Assembly (NCBI GenBank): GCA_964637235.1
Contig: CAZWVR010000053.1
Coordinates: 1-16,469, forward strand
Direction: 5' to 3'
DNA: 16,469 nt
Source of the DNA: CAZWVR01 sp964637235
GTDB taxonomy: Bacteria > Bacteroidota > Bacteroidia > Bacteroidales > S143-33
Below, one piece after another: positions 8,007-15,634 of this stretch. Under the pieces are notes generated by a model, which was not told where the DNA came from, ran no database searches, and saw nothing but the letters and a program-made list of their open reading frames with translations. Within the stretch, counting starts at the first letter, position 1. Every line of letters begins with the position of its first letter. The position numbers and the translations under genes are program-made.

Positions 8007-8019
8007 CTATGTATAGAAC
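8004..8019 (+). promoter_or_regulatory. Inverted repeat 2 upstream of the lipoprotein gene
   Basis: GTTCTAT (8004-8010) and ATAGAAC (8013-8019) form a perfect 7-bp palindrome with a two-base spacer, 16 bases before the ATG at 8036. The two-base centre is too tight for a stable RNA hairpin unless one or two pairs open, so a protein-binding palindrome is equally plausible. It shares GTT with inverted repeat 1, so the two structures cannot form together in full. Confidence 0.4.
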
Positions 8020-8035
8020 CAAAAAAAATATTATT

Positions 8036-8860
8036 ATGAAAGCAAAAACTGTTTTTTTACTAATCGTGGCATTAGTACTCGGACTTGGACTGACATTTAC
8101 TTCCTGTAAAAAATCCTACACCCCAGACCAAGCTACTGGAAACGACAACACACAAGCCGATAATGCAGTAGCTGATGCTATATTCTTCGGTTTAGAACAT
8201 GGAGGTGGACAAAAAGCTTTACTCGGAGATGATAGTACTTGCTTTGATATCGATATCGATACTCTTGAAATAAACAATGGATTAAAAATTCAAGTAACTC
8301 TTACTTTTGATAACTGTGATCCTTTCGGAAATGGTGTCATAAGAAATGGACAAATAATCATAACAAGAGACTTAGGTTGGCTCTTTAATCCTAAAAAAGC
8401 TCTGGAAATAAGATTCAGGAACTTCTCCCGCGATTCAATCGGAATACAGGGTCATATAACAATGCAATTTGACCATAATATTGCAGAAGGACAACCAGTA
8501 TACAACATTACCGAAGATAGCATGCAACTTTCTTTCCCAGATAATACAACTTTCTCATGGAGTGGAAACAGAACTATACAATGGATATCAGGTTTCAATA
8601 CTCCAAAAATAAGAAGAGATAACAGCATTAAAGTCTCATATCATAGAACAGGTACAAATAGAAAAGGCGAAAATTTTGAAGCTACTGCAAATAACTTATT
8701 ATTTGATGCTTCTTGCAAATATAGAATGCCATTAAGTGGTACTCTCCAAATAACAAAAGACAATGGCGAAAGCTTTACTCTTGACTTTGGTGACGGTAAA
8801 TGCGACGGCTGTATGATATATTCCTCAAATGGTAATCAAGTACAAATATGTCATAACTAA
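8036..8860 (+). CDS. Predicted lipoprotein of unknown function (Bacteroidetes type)
   Basis: I chose ATG 8036 over the in-frame GTG 7979 because it begins a clean lipoprotein signal: MKAK, a hydrophobic core (residues 5-19) and LTFTSC with lipidated Cys at 24, followed by KKS as in many Bacteroidetes lipoproteins. The mature part is about 250 residues. It opens with an Asn/Asp/Gln/Thr-rich tether (about 25-45) and continues with short amphipathic strands, suggesting a beta-rich domain. Four further cysteines, C67 (STCFDID), C94 (NCDPFG), C230 (ASCKY) and the pair near the C-terminus (KCDGCMIYS), could form disulfides. GNGVIRNGQIIITRD and SFTLDFGDGKCDGC recall a widespread uncharacterised Bacteroidetes lipoprotein family in which LDFGDGxCDN-type ends occur; this is from memory. 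It should sit on the periplasmic or outer-membrane surface. It appears to be a single-gene unit with its own terminator. Confidence 0.85.
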   Translation: MKAKTVFLLIVALVLGLGLTFTSCKKSYTPDQATGNDNTQADNAVADAIFFGLEHGGGQKALLGDDSTCFDIDIDTLEINNGLKIQVTLTFDNCDPFGNGVIRNGQIIITRDLGWLFNPKKALEIRFRNFSRDSIGIQGHITMQFDHNIAEGQPVYNITEDSMQLSFPDNTTFSWSGNRTIQWISGFNTPKIRRDNSIKVSYHRTGTNRKGENFEATANNLLFDASCKYRMPLSGTLQITKDNGESFTLDFGDGKCDGCMIYSSNGNQVQICHN

Positions 8861-8869
8861 TATCTAACT

Positions 8870-8907
8870 AAGGACGAAGTCGCACAAAGGCTTCGTCCTT
8901 TTCTTTC
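8870..8907 (+). terminator. Rho-independent terminator after the lipoprotein gene
   Basis: AAGGACGAAG (8870-8879) pairs perfectly with CTTCGTCCTT (8891-8900) to give a 10-bp stem with an 11-base loop, followed by TTCTTT. It begins 10 bases after the lipoprotein stop. The T-rich tail lies only on the plus-strand side, so it acts on the plus-strand gene rather than on the convergent phosphate transporter. Confidence 0.85.
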
Positions 8908-8989
8908 CAAATGCTAACTTATCCTTAAAATGAAACTTCCTAAATTTTATAAAACACACAATGCAGAAAAAATTTTAACTTATTGGAAA

Positions 8990-11263
8990 TCAAATTTTAT
9001 TTTTACTACTATAAAATCTAATAAAGGCTTTAATAAAGCGAGAGGAGAACATTATAATATTTTTCATTTCCTCCAAAGTATTCAAAAATAGAGTACTATT
9101 TACTGTATCAACTTCATAATTTTGAATTCTTTGCAATTCCATAGTTTTGTAGCTTTCTAACTCTCTAAGTAAAGAAGTTTTAAGAATACTCATTGAATTT
9201 TTCAACTTTTTCAACTCATCATAAGTCTTTTCCAAAGAAGAGCTTTTCATTACTTTAAGGACTTTATCTACATAACTCAAAGTGATATCTTTCATTTTAG
9301 CAAAATCATCCATTTGTTCCTTTGAAAATATCTCATGATTATTATCAATATGTTCATACATTCTATCAGCCAAGAAAGTAGCAGCATTTGCTACTTCTCT
9401 CAGAGCATCAATTACTTGGACATAAAATTGTCCTGAAAGCAGATAATCAGGTTTAAGGATTTGTATAATATTATAGATATCAGACTTTAAATTTTTTGAA
9501 TTTTGCTTTAAATTATGGGCAATAGAAGAAGCTCGTTTTAAAATTTTTCTATCAGCTTTTGTAAAACCTTCATAAGTTGTTTCAATAATGCGAGCAACTT
9601 TTTCTATTTCACTGTATAAATCGTGCCTAATTCGTTCAAAAATATTTTCTTTTGTCATTTGTTGTTTTCTAATAATTTTTTGCTTTTCCTCTTCCTCTTT
9701 TTTCATACGTTCTCTATGAATTTTTCGGGAACGAATAAATATTAAAATATCAATTACAATAAACATACCTATTGCAATAGTGCTGCCATAAGCCAAAATA
9801 ATTGCAACTGTAAAAGCAACTATAAAAGCTACCAATGCAGTTAAAAACCAACCGGAAATAACAGAAATAACCCCAGTTACACGATAAACAGCACTTTCTC
9901 GCCCCCAAGCTCTATCAGCTAATGACGACCCCATTGCTACCATAAAAGTTACATAAGTAGTAGAAAGAGGCAGTTTATAAGAAGTAGCTATTGCAATTAA
10001 AATACTTGCAACTACAAGATTTACCGATGCTCTAATTAAATCAAAAGAAGCAGCATTGGGATCATATTTACCCTTTTTATATGGATTAAAAAAACGTTTT
10101 TCTATCCATTGGGAAACCGAAGAAGGAGTAATTTTTTTTACAAAATTAGAAACATTTATAAATGCTCTAACGAGAGCTCTGGAAATATATGTAGAGCCAA
10201 AACGCTCATAACCAGCATCTTGCCTTGCCAAATTTATTGATGTTTCTGTTACAGAACGAGCTTTCTTTGAAGTCCACAGAGTAATAATCATAATAATACC
10301 AGCTATAAACAAAAATATAGGATTAACATCAACCTTACCAGAAAGCTGTCCCATTGAAAAGCTATCAGCGGGTAAACCGGAACTATGCCAATATACATAA
10401 GATTTATAGCCTGCTAACGGAACACCAATAAAATTAACAAGATCATTACCAGCAAAAGCCATTGCTAATGCAAATGTTCCTGCAAGAACTACTATGCGTA
10501 AAATATTGATTTTAAATATACTTTTTAATATCTCAAAAAACACAGAAAAAACCAAAAAACCAATTATTAGTACAGATAGTTGATTATGTAAAACCCATTG
10601 CACAAAAGGTGCATCATGAAAAGTTGAATTCTTAAAACCTTTTATAAACATAAAAAACACTATAACTGTAAAAGCAAAACCAGCCCAAAGTGAGCCGAAA
10701 TATTTATATGTTTTTTCATATTCAAACGTAAAAATAATCCTTGCTATCCACTGCACAATAGCTCCAACTGTAAAGGCAACAACAATAGAAAGTAAAATAC
10801 CACTGATTATCACCAAAGTTTTACTGGAATTTATATATTCAGACAAATGCGATAAAGGAATATTATTTTTAGAAAGTTTATATATTGATACGGCAACAGC
10901 TGCACCTAAAAGTTCAAATACCAAAGAAACAGTTGTAGATGTAGGGAAGCCCAAAGTATTAAAAGCATCAAGAAGTATAATGTCAGTAAACATTACTGCT
11001 AAAAAAATCAGAATTATCTCTGAAAACACAAATTTATCTGGATTAAAAATACCTTTTCTGGCAACCTCCATCATACCATTTGAAAAAATAGCTCCAATTA
11101 AAACACCTAAACTTGCCACGCTCAAAATGACCCAAAACTTTGAAGCTTTTGCTCCTAATGCAGGAACTAAAAAATTCACAGCATCATTACTAACTCCGAC
11201 GAATAAATCAGTAATTGCTAAGACAAACAAAATAATTATGATTATGTAATAAATCTCTTCCAT
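8990..11263 (-). CDS. PiT-family inorganic phosphate transporter with C-terminal PhoU-like domain
   Basis: PiT/PNaS-type carriers import phosphate through the inner membrane with H+, Na+ or as metal phosphate. The two inverted halves each carry the signature: GVSNDAVNFLVPALGAKA (23-40) with GFPTSTTVSLVFELLGA (105-121), and AFAGNDLVNFIGVPLAGYK (269-287) with LPLSTTYVTFMVAMGSSLA (431-449). The membrane part runs to about residue 510. A charged stretch, RSRKIHRERMKKEEEEKQK (511-529), leads to about 220 residues of helices (540-757) resembling PhoU: paired long helices with IERIRHDL-like and LREVANAATFLADRMYEH (621-638) segments. PhoU modules sense or brake phosphate uptake; as a fused domain it may regulate this carrier directly (inference). 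At 757 residues it matches the long Bacteroidetes PiT form. It starts 19 bases after the small exported protein gene, so they are probably cotranscribed. No clear minus-strand terminator is seen in the 85 bases beyond its stop. Confidence 0.93.
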   Translation of the reverse strand: MEEIYYIIIIILFVLAITDLFVGVSNDAVNFLVPALGAKASKFWVILSVASLGVLIGAIFSNGMMEVARKGIFNPDKFVFSEIILIFLAVMFTDIILLDAFNTLGFPTSTTVSLVFELLGAAVAVSIYKLSKNNIPLSHLSEYINSSKTLVIISGILLSIVVAFTVGAIVQWIARIIFTFEYEKTYKYFGSLWAGFAFTVIVFFMFIKGFKNSTFHDAPFVQWVLHNQLSVLIIGFLVFSVFFEILKSIFKINILRIVVLAGTFALAMAFAGNDLVNFIGVPLAGYKSYVYWHSSGLPADSFSMGQLSGKVDVNPIFLFIAGIIMIITLWTSKKARSVTETSINLARQDAGYERFGSTYISRALVRAFINVSNFVKKITPSSVSQWIEKRFFNPYKKGKYDPNAASFDLIRASVNLVVASILIAIATSYKLPLSTTYVTFMVAMGSSLADRAWGRESAVYRVTGVISVISGWFLTALVAFIVAFTVAIILAYGSTIAIGMFIVIDILIFIRSRKIHRERMKKEEEEKQKIIRKQQMTKENIFERIRHDLYSEIEKVARIIETTYEGFTKADRKILKRASSIAHNLKQNSKNLKSDIYNIIQILKPDYLLSGQFYVQVIDALREVANAATFLADRMYEHIDNNHEIFSKEQMDDFAKMKDITLSYVDKVLKVMKSSSLEKTYDELKKLKNSMSILKTSLLRELESYKTMELQRIQNYEVDTVNSTLFLNTLEEMKNIIMFSSRFIKAFIRFYSSKNKI

Positions 11264-11282
11264 AAAAAGTATTTTTTAAATT

Positions 11283-11702
11283 TTAGCTAAACATTATTTG
11301 AAAATTATGATAACTAAGATTAAGTGGCTTATATGTATTTATTTTAGGTATCCAAGTTCTATGAACACCATATGTAAATATTTGATTATCATAAAAAAAC
11401 GCCAAGTCTCCAAGAGAGAACTTGGCGTATGCATATTTAACTAAAATATTGTATCTATTTCGCATTTGCTTCGCATCTATAACAAAATGAAAAGATAAAA
11501 AATCACTAAATTTATATCTAATTCCCCCATAACTTCTATATAACTGAAATTTACTCACAGGGAGCACTCCACAAGAAGTGAAATAAACATTACGTTTGAG
11601 AAAAAAATTATCTAAAAAAAATAAAATTTTTTTAGTAGTAGCTTGTGATTTAAGAATTCTACAACTTAAAAGGAAAGTAAACAAAAAAGTTATTTCTCTC
11701 AT
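11283..11702 (-). CDS. Small exported protein of unknown function
   Basis: The 139-residue product begins with a signal-peptide-like stretch, MREITFLFTFLLSC, with a possible cleavage after KSQA (residue 21). The rest alternates short aromatic-rich beta-like stretches: YGGIRYKFSDFLSFHFVID (58-76), NRYNILVKYAYAKF and LGDLAFFYDNQIFTYGV. That pattern suggests a beta-rich or outer-membrane-associated protein, and GGIRYKFSDFLSF recalls outer-membrane beta-strand proteins of Bacteroidetes. I cannot assign a family. It could be a complete small protein or the remnant of a larger barrel, since 139 residues is short for one. It has a good promoter candidate upstream and lies 19 bases ahead of the phosphate transporter, which supports a real gene. 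Confidence 0.6.
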   Translation of the reverse strand: MREITFLFTFLLSCRILKSQATTKKILFFLDNFFLKRNVYFTSCGVLPVSKFQLYRSYGGIRYKFSDFLSFHFVIDAKQMRNRYNILVKYAYAKFSLGDLAFFYDNQIFTYGVHRTWIPKINTYKPLNLSYHNFQIMFS

Positions 11703-11717
11703 TTACAAATTATTAAA

Positions 11718-11725
11718 CAAAAATA
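11718..11725 (-). promoter_or_regulatory. Second TAnnTTTG element upstream of the small exported protein
   Basis: Read on the minus strand, TATTTTTG is an exact match to TAnnTTTG and ends 16 bases before the ATG. No TTTG lies at the usual distance upstream. The element at 11735-11742 has a partner and is the better candidate. Confidence 0.25.
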
Positions 11726-11734
11726 AGCTCAAAA

Positions 11735-11764
11735 CAAAAATATTTGATTTATTTAAAAAACAAA
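11735..11764 (-). promoter_or_regulatory. Candidate Bacteroidetes promoter for the small exported protein and phosphate transporter
   Basis: On the minus strand TTTG (11761-11764) is followed after 18 bases by TATTTTTG (11735-11742), an exact TAnnTTTG. The -7 element lies 32 bases before the ATG at 11702. The rlmN stop is at 11791, so the pair would start a separate transcript inside the minus-strand gene block. Confidence 0.45.
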
Positions 11765-11790
11765 ATTTATTTATTTCGGAGATAAAATTA

Positions 11791-12864
11791 TTATTTTGTA
11801 TTGAAATTTAGCTTTTTAGGTTTAATTTTAATCTTAGATTGTTTTTTTATCAGCTGACCACAAGCAGCATTAATATCTTGCCCTCGACTTTTGCGGATAG
11901 TAACAACAAGATTCTTACTTTTCAAAAAATTATAAAAACGCTTAGTATTTTCAACAGAGGATTTCCGAAAATCTACAAAATCATTAGGATTATATTCAAT
12001 AAGATTAATTTTGACAGGAAAATTTTTACAGAAAGCAGCCAAAGCCTTAGCATCTGCGATAGTATCTGTAATACCATCAATAAGGAGATATTCAATGGTA
12101 ATACGTTTTTGAGTTCTTTTGTAATAATATTTCAAAGCGTCAATAAGTTCATCAAGTGGGTTTGTAATATTTATAGGCATTATAGTAGAACGCTTTTTAT
12201 TGATAGCAGTATGCAATGAGATTGCCAGATTAAATTTAGGTTTAAGGTCTGCAAGTTGCTTTAATTTTTTCACGATGCCAACCGTTGAAAGTGTTATTCT
12301 CTGAGGCGAAAGTCCCATACCGTGATTAGAAGTTATCAAAGCAATGGCTTTAAGGGTATTTTCCATATTAAGCAGTGGTTCCCCCATACCCATTACCACT
12401 ATATTTGTAAGAGGTCTATTAAAAATAGATATACTTTGCTCATTCAGAATAAAAGCTTGATCATATATTTCGCCAAAAGATAGATTTCGTTTAAAGCCCA
12501 TAGCACCGGTTGCGCAAAATTTACAACCTAATGGACAGCCTACTTGCGTTGAAATACAGGCAGTAACACGTTTCCCATCCGGGATTAACACTCCTTCAAT
12601 CAATAATCCATCATAAAGCTTAAATGCATATTTAATAGTTCCATCTTTACTTTTCTCTGTTGAATGTATCTTTATTTTATTTATAAAAAATTGCTCTGCA
12701 AGTTTTTCTCTTAATTGTTTTGGTAAATCTGTCATTTGGGAAAAATCAGCAATATTTTTTTTCCATAACCATTTATAAATCTGTTTAGCACGGAAATCTG
12801 GTTCATTTAGACGATTTACAATCTCTTTTATATCCTGTAAATTTAAAAGTTTAATATCTCTCAT
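11791..12864 (-). CDS. rlmN: Dual-specificity 23S rRNA / tRNA adenine-C2 methyltransferase (radical SAM)
   Basis: RlmN methylates C2 of A2503 in 23S rRNA and of A37 in a set of tRNAs, supporting translational accuracy. The radical-SAM cluster is C110-x3-C114-x2-C117 in VGCPLGCKFCATGAMGF. The methyl-carrying cysteine is C335 in DINAACGQL, near the C-terminus as required for RlmN and Cfr. Other family marks are an N-terminal helical RNA-binding region with RAKQIYKWLWKK (25-36), IEGVLIPDGKR (89-99), VVMGMGEPLLN (156-166), RITLSTVGI, LAISLHTA (213-220), MPIN and IEYLLIDGITD (257-267). At 357 residues it is a normal length. RlmN is preferred over the antibiotic-resistance relative Cfr because the whole pattern is the housekeeping one, though distinguishing them firmly needs alignment. 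Its start lies inside the end of the upstream membrane TPR gene (14-base overlap), implying coupled expression. Confidence 0.95.
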   Translation of the reverse strand: MRDIKLLNLQDIKEIVNRLNEPDFRAKQIYKWLWKKNIADFSQMTDLPKQLREKLAEQFFINKIKIHSTEKSKDGTIKYAFKLYDGLLIEGVLIPDGKRVTACISTQVGCPLGCKFCATGAMGFKRNLSFGEIYDQAFILNEQSISIFNRPLTNIVVMGMGEPLLNMENTLKAIALITSNHGMGLSPQRITLSTVGIVKKLKQLADLKPKFNLAISLHTAINKKRSTIMPINITNPLDELIDALKYYYKRTQKRITIEYLLIDGITDTIADAKALAAFCKNFPVKINLIEYNPNDFVDFRKSSVENTKRFYNFLKSKNLVVTIRKSRGQDINAACGQLIKKQSKIKIKPKKLNFNTK

Positions 12865-15484
12865 TTTGACAAAATTTTTTTAAATATTTTTTAGCTTGTG
12901 CAGAGCCTAAAATCGCAGCTTTATTAAAATTAAAGCAAGCTTTATTCAAAGCTTTTAATTTCAAGAAAATCCTACCTTTTTCAATATAAGCTTTAACAAA
13001 TTTCGGCTGCAAATATAATGCTTTTGATAAATCTTTCAGGGCTGCTGAATATTTATTTAGTGATTCATATATCACAGCTCTATTATAATATGCTACATAT
13101 TGAGTGGAATCATATTTTATTGCCATATTTAAATCTTCCAGAGCTTTTTGTATTTTCCCAGCTAAAAAATATGCATAGCCTCTATTAGTAAGCAGTTCGG
13201 CATTATTAGGATTAATTTTCAAAGCTTTATTAAAATTCTCAATTGCAGCCCAATAATTTCCTTTTTTACCCTCCACTATTCCCAAATAAAGTAAAATATT
13301 CTCATTTTCTCCGTAGATATCCAAAATTCTATGATATATATTTAATGCTTTATCATATAATTGTTTTTTTCCAAATCTATCTGCTTCATTTTCAAAATCT
13401 TGTGCCATAGAAAAAAGTTGTTTTTTATATTGTGGAAATTTTTGCTTTAATATCTGGAAAACTTTTTTACTCTCTATTGTATCACCTTTTTGTTGCAAAG
13501 TTAAGCCCAAATAATAATATGCTTCCGCAGAAGGTTTTAAAGATAGATAATATTTTAAATTGGCAATTGCACTATCCAAAGAGCTTTTTCTAAAATAGAC
13601 TATACCTCTTTGTAGATATGCATTGACATAGTTTGGTTTAATTTTCAATAACAAATTAAAATCAGCTATGGATAAATTATACTTATGCATCTTTGCATAA
13701 GCAATGCCTCTATTATAATAAGCATTTAAGAAAGATGGATTTTTACGGATTGCACGGGAATAATCCTCTATGGCTTTATTCCATTCTTTAAGTAAACTAT
13801 ATACATTACCTCTATTTGCGTATGCATCTGTAAAATTTGAATCAAGGTTTATAAGAGTATTAAAATCGTCCAAAGCCTGTTTATACTTTCCGAGCTTAGC
13901 AAGGGTAATGCCTCTATTTGAATATATACCTACATAATTTGTTTTTAATTCAATAGCTTTATTGTAATCTTCAAGAGCTTTTTTGTAAAAATGGTAACCT
14001 TGCTTGTAATCGCCTCTATTTATTGCTTTATCGCCAAGTTTTTGATAATAATTACCACGATTAAAATAAGTAACTATAACTTGCGGATATTTTTTTTCTA
14101 TATCATTCCAAAAAGTTAAACTATTTTGAAATACATTATTGCGTTTTATGACTAAAAAGGCAAAAACTGTAAAATATAGTAAAATAAAAATCCAAGTAAT
14201 TAAAGTTAATTGCCTTATTTTCAAAACTTTTTCTAAGTAATAAAAAATAAAAATTGCCATACCCACAGAAGGAACATAAGCATAATGCTCAGATATAACA
14301 AAATTTTTTATATGCAACATTATCATTATTGAAAAGAAAAAGAACAACAGTCCAAAAGCCGGAATTTTTTCTTTTAATTTTATCAAATAAAGTATAAAAG
14401 CAAAAAATAGAAAAGGAAACAACAAGAAAGATTTAAACCACAAAGGCATCTGTCCTCTATCATAAGGATATGGATGAATCGCCGACATTTTAAAAGGAAA
14501 CAATAACTCAGCAAAATACATCGTAAGAGAATAAGAAGCATAAACGACTTTCTCAAATGCAGAATAGTTAGTATTTACAGCTATTCTATGCTTAGTATAT
14601 TTACCATGTGCAAAAGGTTCATTAGTAGCAGAGGCATAAATAGCAATTATACCAAAAATAAGAGAAAGAATAAACAAAGGAATTTTTTCTAAAATAAGTT
14701 TAAATTTTCGAAGGTAGCGCCAATCCAGCAGTTTTACTAAATTATATTTAGACAAATTTAATTTACCTTCAAACCAATCAATCAACAACATTAAAACTGG
14801 AATAACAACTGCCTGAGTTTTAGCTAATAATGAAATAAAAAAAGATAATATGGAAAGATAAAAAAATAAATTTCTCTGTTGCCGAATGTATTTTAGATAA
14901 AATATCAATGAAATAAAAAACCAAAAAGTATATAAAACATCTTTTCGTTCTGCTATCCAAGAGACAGATTCTACATGTAAAGGATGCAAACCAAAAAACA
15001 GCGCCGCAAAAAATGCATAAGAAAGCTGTCGTTTTTTATCATTAAAAGATTTAAATAACGAAAATACAAAGATCCATACCAAAGTTGTATCAGCAAGATG
15101 TAAAATAAGATTATGAATATGATAAACAGAAGGATTTTCTATTCCGGCAATGGCATAATCAAGCATAAAGCTCAGCATAGTCAGAGGAATATACATTACA
15201 AAATACGGCTTAGTAAAATAGTATTTAACATTTTGCAATGTAAGATCTAAATGAGAATTGGCAGTCACATATCTATCATCATCCCAATTTAAAAAATCAT
15301 TATCAAGCATATTGAGATACACCAGAAAAGTTATCAACAAAGGCACAACTAACGATAAGTACTTAAAAACCTCTAAGGAATTCATACTATTGAGGAAACT
15401 GCTATCCTTAGCAATAGCTTGATTCTCATTATTATTTTTTCTATAAAAATCCTTTTTATACTGTTCAAGATTGGACTTTGGCAT
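12851..15484 (-). CDS. TMTC/DUF1736-like GT-C membrane protein with C-terminal TPR array
   Basis: The N-terminal half (about 40-445) is a polytopic membrane domain of the GT-C fold. After the first helix comes NDFLNWDDDRYVTAN (62-76), an acidic loop where lipid-linked-sugar transferases keep catalytic Asp residues. FFGLHPLHVESVSWIAERKD (163-182) and SEHYAYVPSVGMAIF (398-412) are strong signatures of the TMTC group. Animal TMTCs are ER O-mannosyltransferases for cadherins; bacterial members are mostly uncharacterised. The C-terminal half (about 470-875) holds roughly ten TPRs, with repeats such as AYANRGNVY...AIEDYSRAIRKNP and LLTNRGYAYF...ALEDLNMAIKYD, ending near GSAQAKKYLKKFC. The likely arrangement is a sugar transferase in the inner membrane with a TPR substrate-binding platform on its outer face (inference). 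At 877 residues it matches eukaryotic TMTC size. The first ATG (15484) is used; residues 1-35 are polar. It overlaps rlmN by 14 bases. Confidence 0.88.
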   Translation of the reverse strand: MPKSNLEQYKKDFYRKNNNENQAIAKDSSFLNSMNSLEVFKYLSLVVPLLITFLVYLNMLDNDFLNWDDDRYVTANSHLDLTLQNVKYYFTKPYFVMYIPLTMLSFMLDYAIAGIENPSVYHIHNLILHLADTTLVWIFVFSLFKSFNDKKRQLSYAFFAALFFGLHPLHVESVSWIAERKDVLYTFWFFISLIFYLKYIRQQRNLFFYLSILSFFISLLAKTQAVVIPVLMLLIDWFEGKLNLSKYNLVKLLDWRYLRKFKLILEKIPLFILSLIFGIIAIYASATNEPFAHGKYTKHRIAVNTNYSAFEKVVYASYSLTMYFAELLFPFKMSAIHPYPYDRGQMPLWFKSFLLFPFLFFAFILYLIKLKEKIPAFGLLFFFFSIMIMLHIKNFVISEHYAYVPSVGMAIFIFYYLEKVLKIRQLTLITWIFILLYFTVFAFLVIKRNNVFQNSLTFWNDIEKKYPQVIVTYFNRGNYYQKLGDKAINRGDYKQGYHFYKKALEDYNKAIELKTNYVGIYSNRGITLAKLGKYKQALDDFNTLINLDSNFTDAYANRGNVYSLLKEWNKAIEDYSRAIRKNPSFLNAYYNRGIAYAKMHKYNLSIADFNLLLKIKPNYVNAYLQRGIVYFRKSSLDSAIANLKYYLSLKPSAEAYYYLGLTLQQKGDTIESKKVFQILKQKFPQYKKQLFSMAQDFENEADRFGKKQLYDKALNIYHRILDIYGENENILLYLGIVEGKKGNYWAAIENFNKALKINPNNAELLTNRGYAYFLAGKIQKALEDLNMAIKYDSTQYVAYYNRAVIYESLNKYSAALKDLSKALYLQPKFVKAYIEKGRIFLKLKALNKACFNFNKAAILGSAQAKKYLKKFCQNERY

Positions 15485-15545
15485 AAGTTTTTTTGGTAAA
15501 ATTATAACATTGATGAAAAAAAAACTTGTTTAAAAGTGAATTTAT

Positions 15546-15553
15546 CAAAAATA
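15546..15553 (-). promoter_or_regulatory. TAnnTTTG element for the TMTC-like gene
   Basis: Read on the minus strand, TATTTTTG is an exact match to TAnnTTTG, 61 bases before the ATG at 15484. No TTTG is seen 19-21 bases further upstream. It lies in the 150-base divergent gap and would serve the TMTC-like gene and probably rlmN. Confidence 0.38.
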
Positions 15554-15586
15554 TAGAAGTCGAATAAAAAATTTTAACTTTATTTG

Positions 15587-15594
15587 TAAATTTG
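15587..15594 (+). promoter_or_regulatory. TAnnTTTG element for the secreted PCMD-like/FnIII gene
   Basis: TAAATTTG is an exact TAnnTTTG match, 40 bases before the ATG at 15635, a comfortable leader length. No TTTG lies at the standard distance upstream. The divergent -7 elements of the two genes are only about 33 bases apart. Confidence 0.4.
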
Positions 15595-15634
15595 AAGCAA
15601 ATAAAATAAACCTATTTTCTGATAAAACACAAAT

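Noticed and set aside
7979..8035. GTG start at 7979 for the lipoprotein, giving 19 extra residues
   Set aside because: The extra residues would precede and spoil the lipoprotein signal, and they cover the two inverted repeats; ATG 8036 gives a standard signal and lipobox.
10980..11249. Plus-strand 89-residue frame opposite the PiT transporter
   Set aside because: Antisense to the first conserved PiT signature and without features of its own.
11596..12219. Plus-strand frames opposite the small exported protein and rlmN
   Set aside because: Lys/Asn- or Ser/Ile-rich antisense readings; the minus-strand genes explain the region.
11791..12864. Cfr-type antibiotic-resistance methyltransferase
   Set aside because: The motifs, length and chromosomal housekeeping context fit RlmN; nothing suggests a mobile resistance gene.
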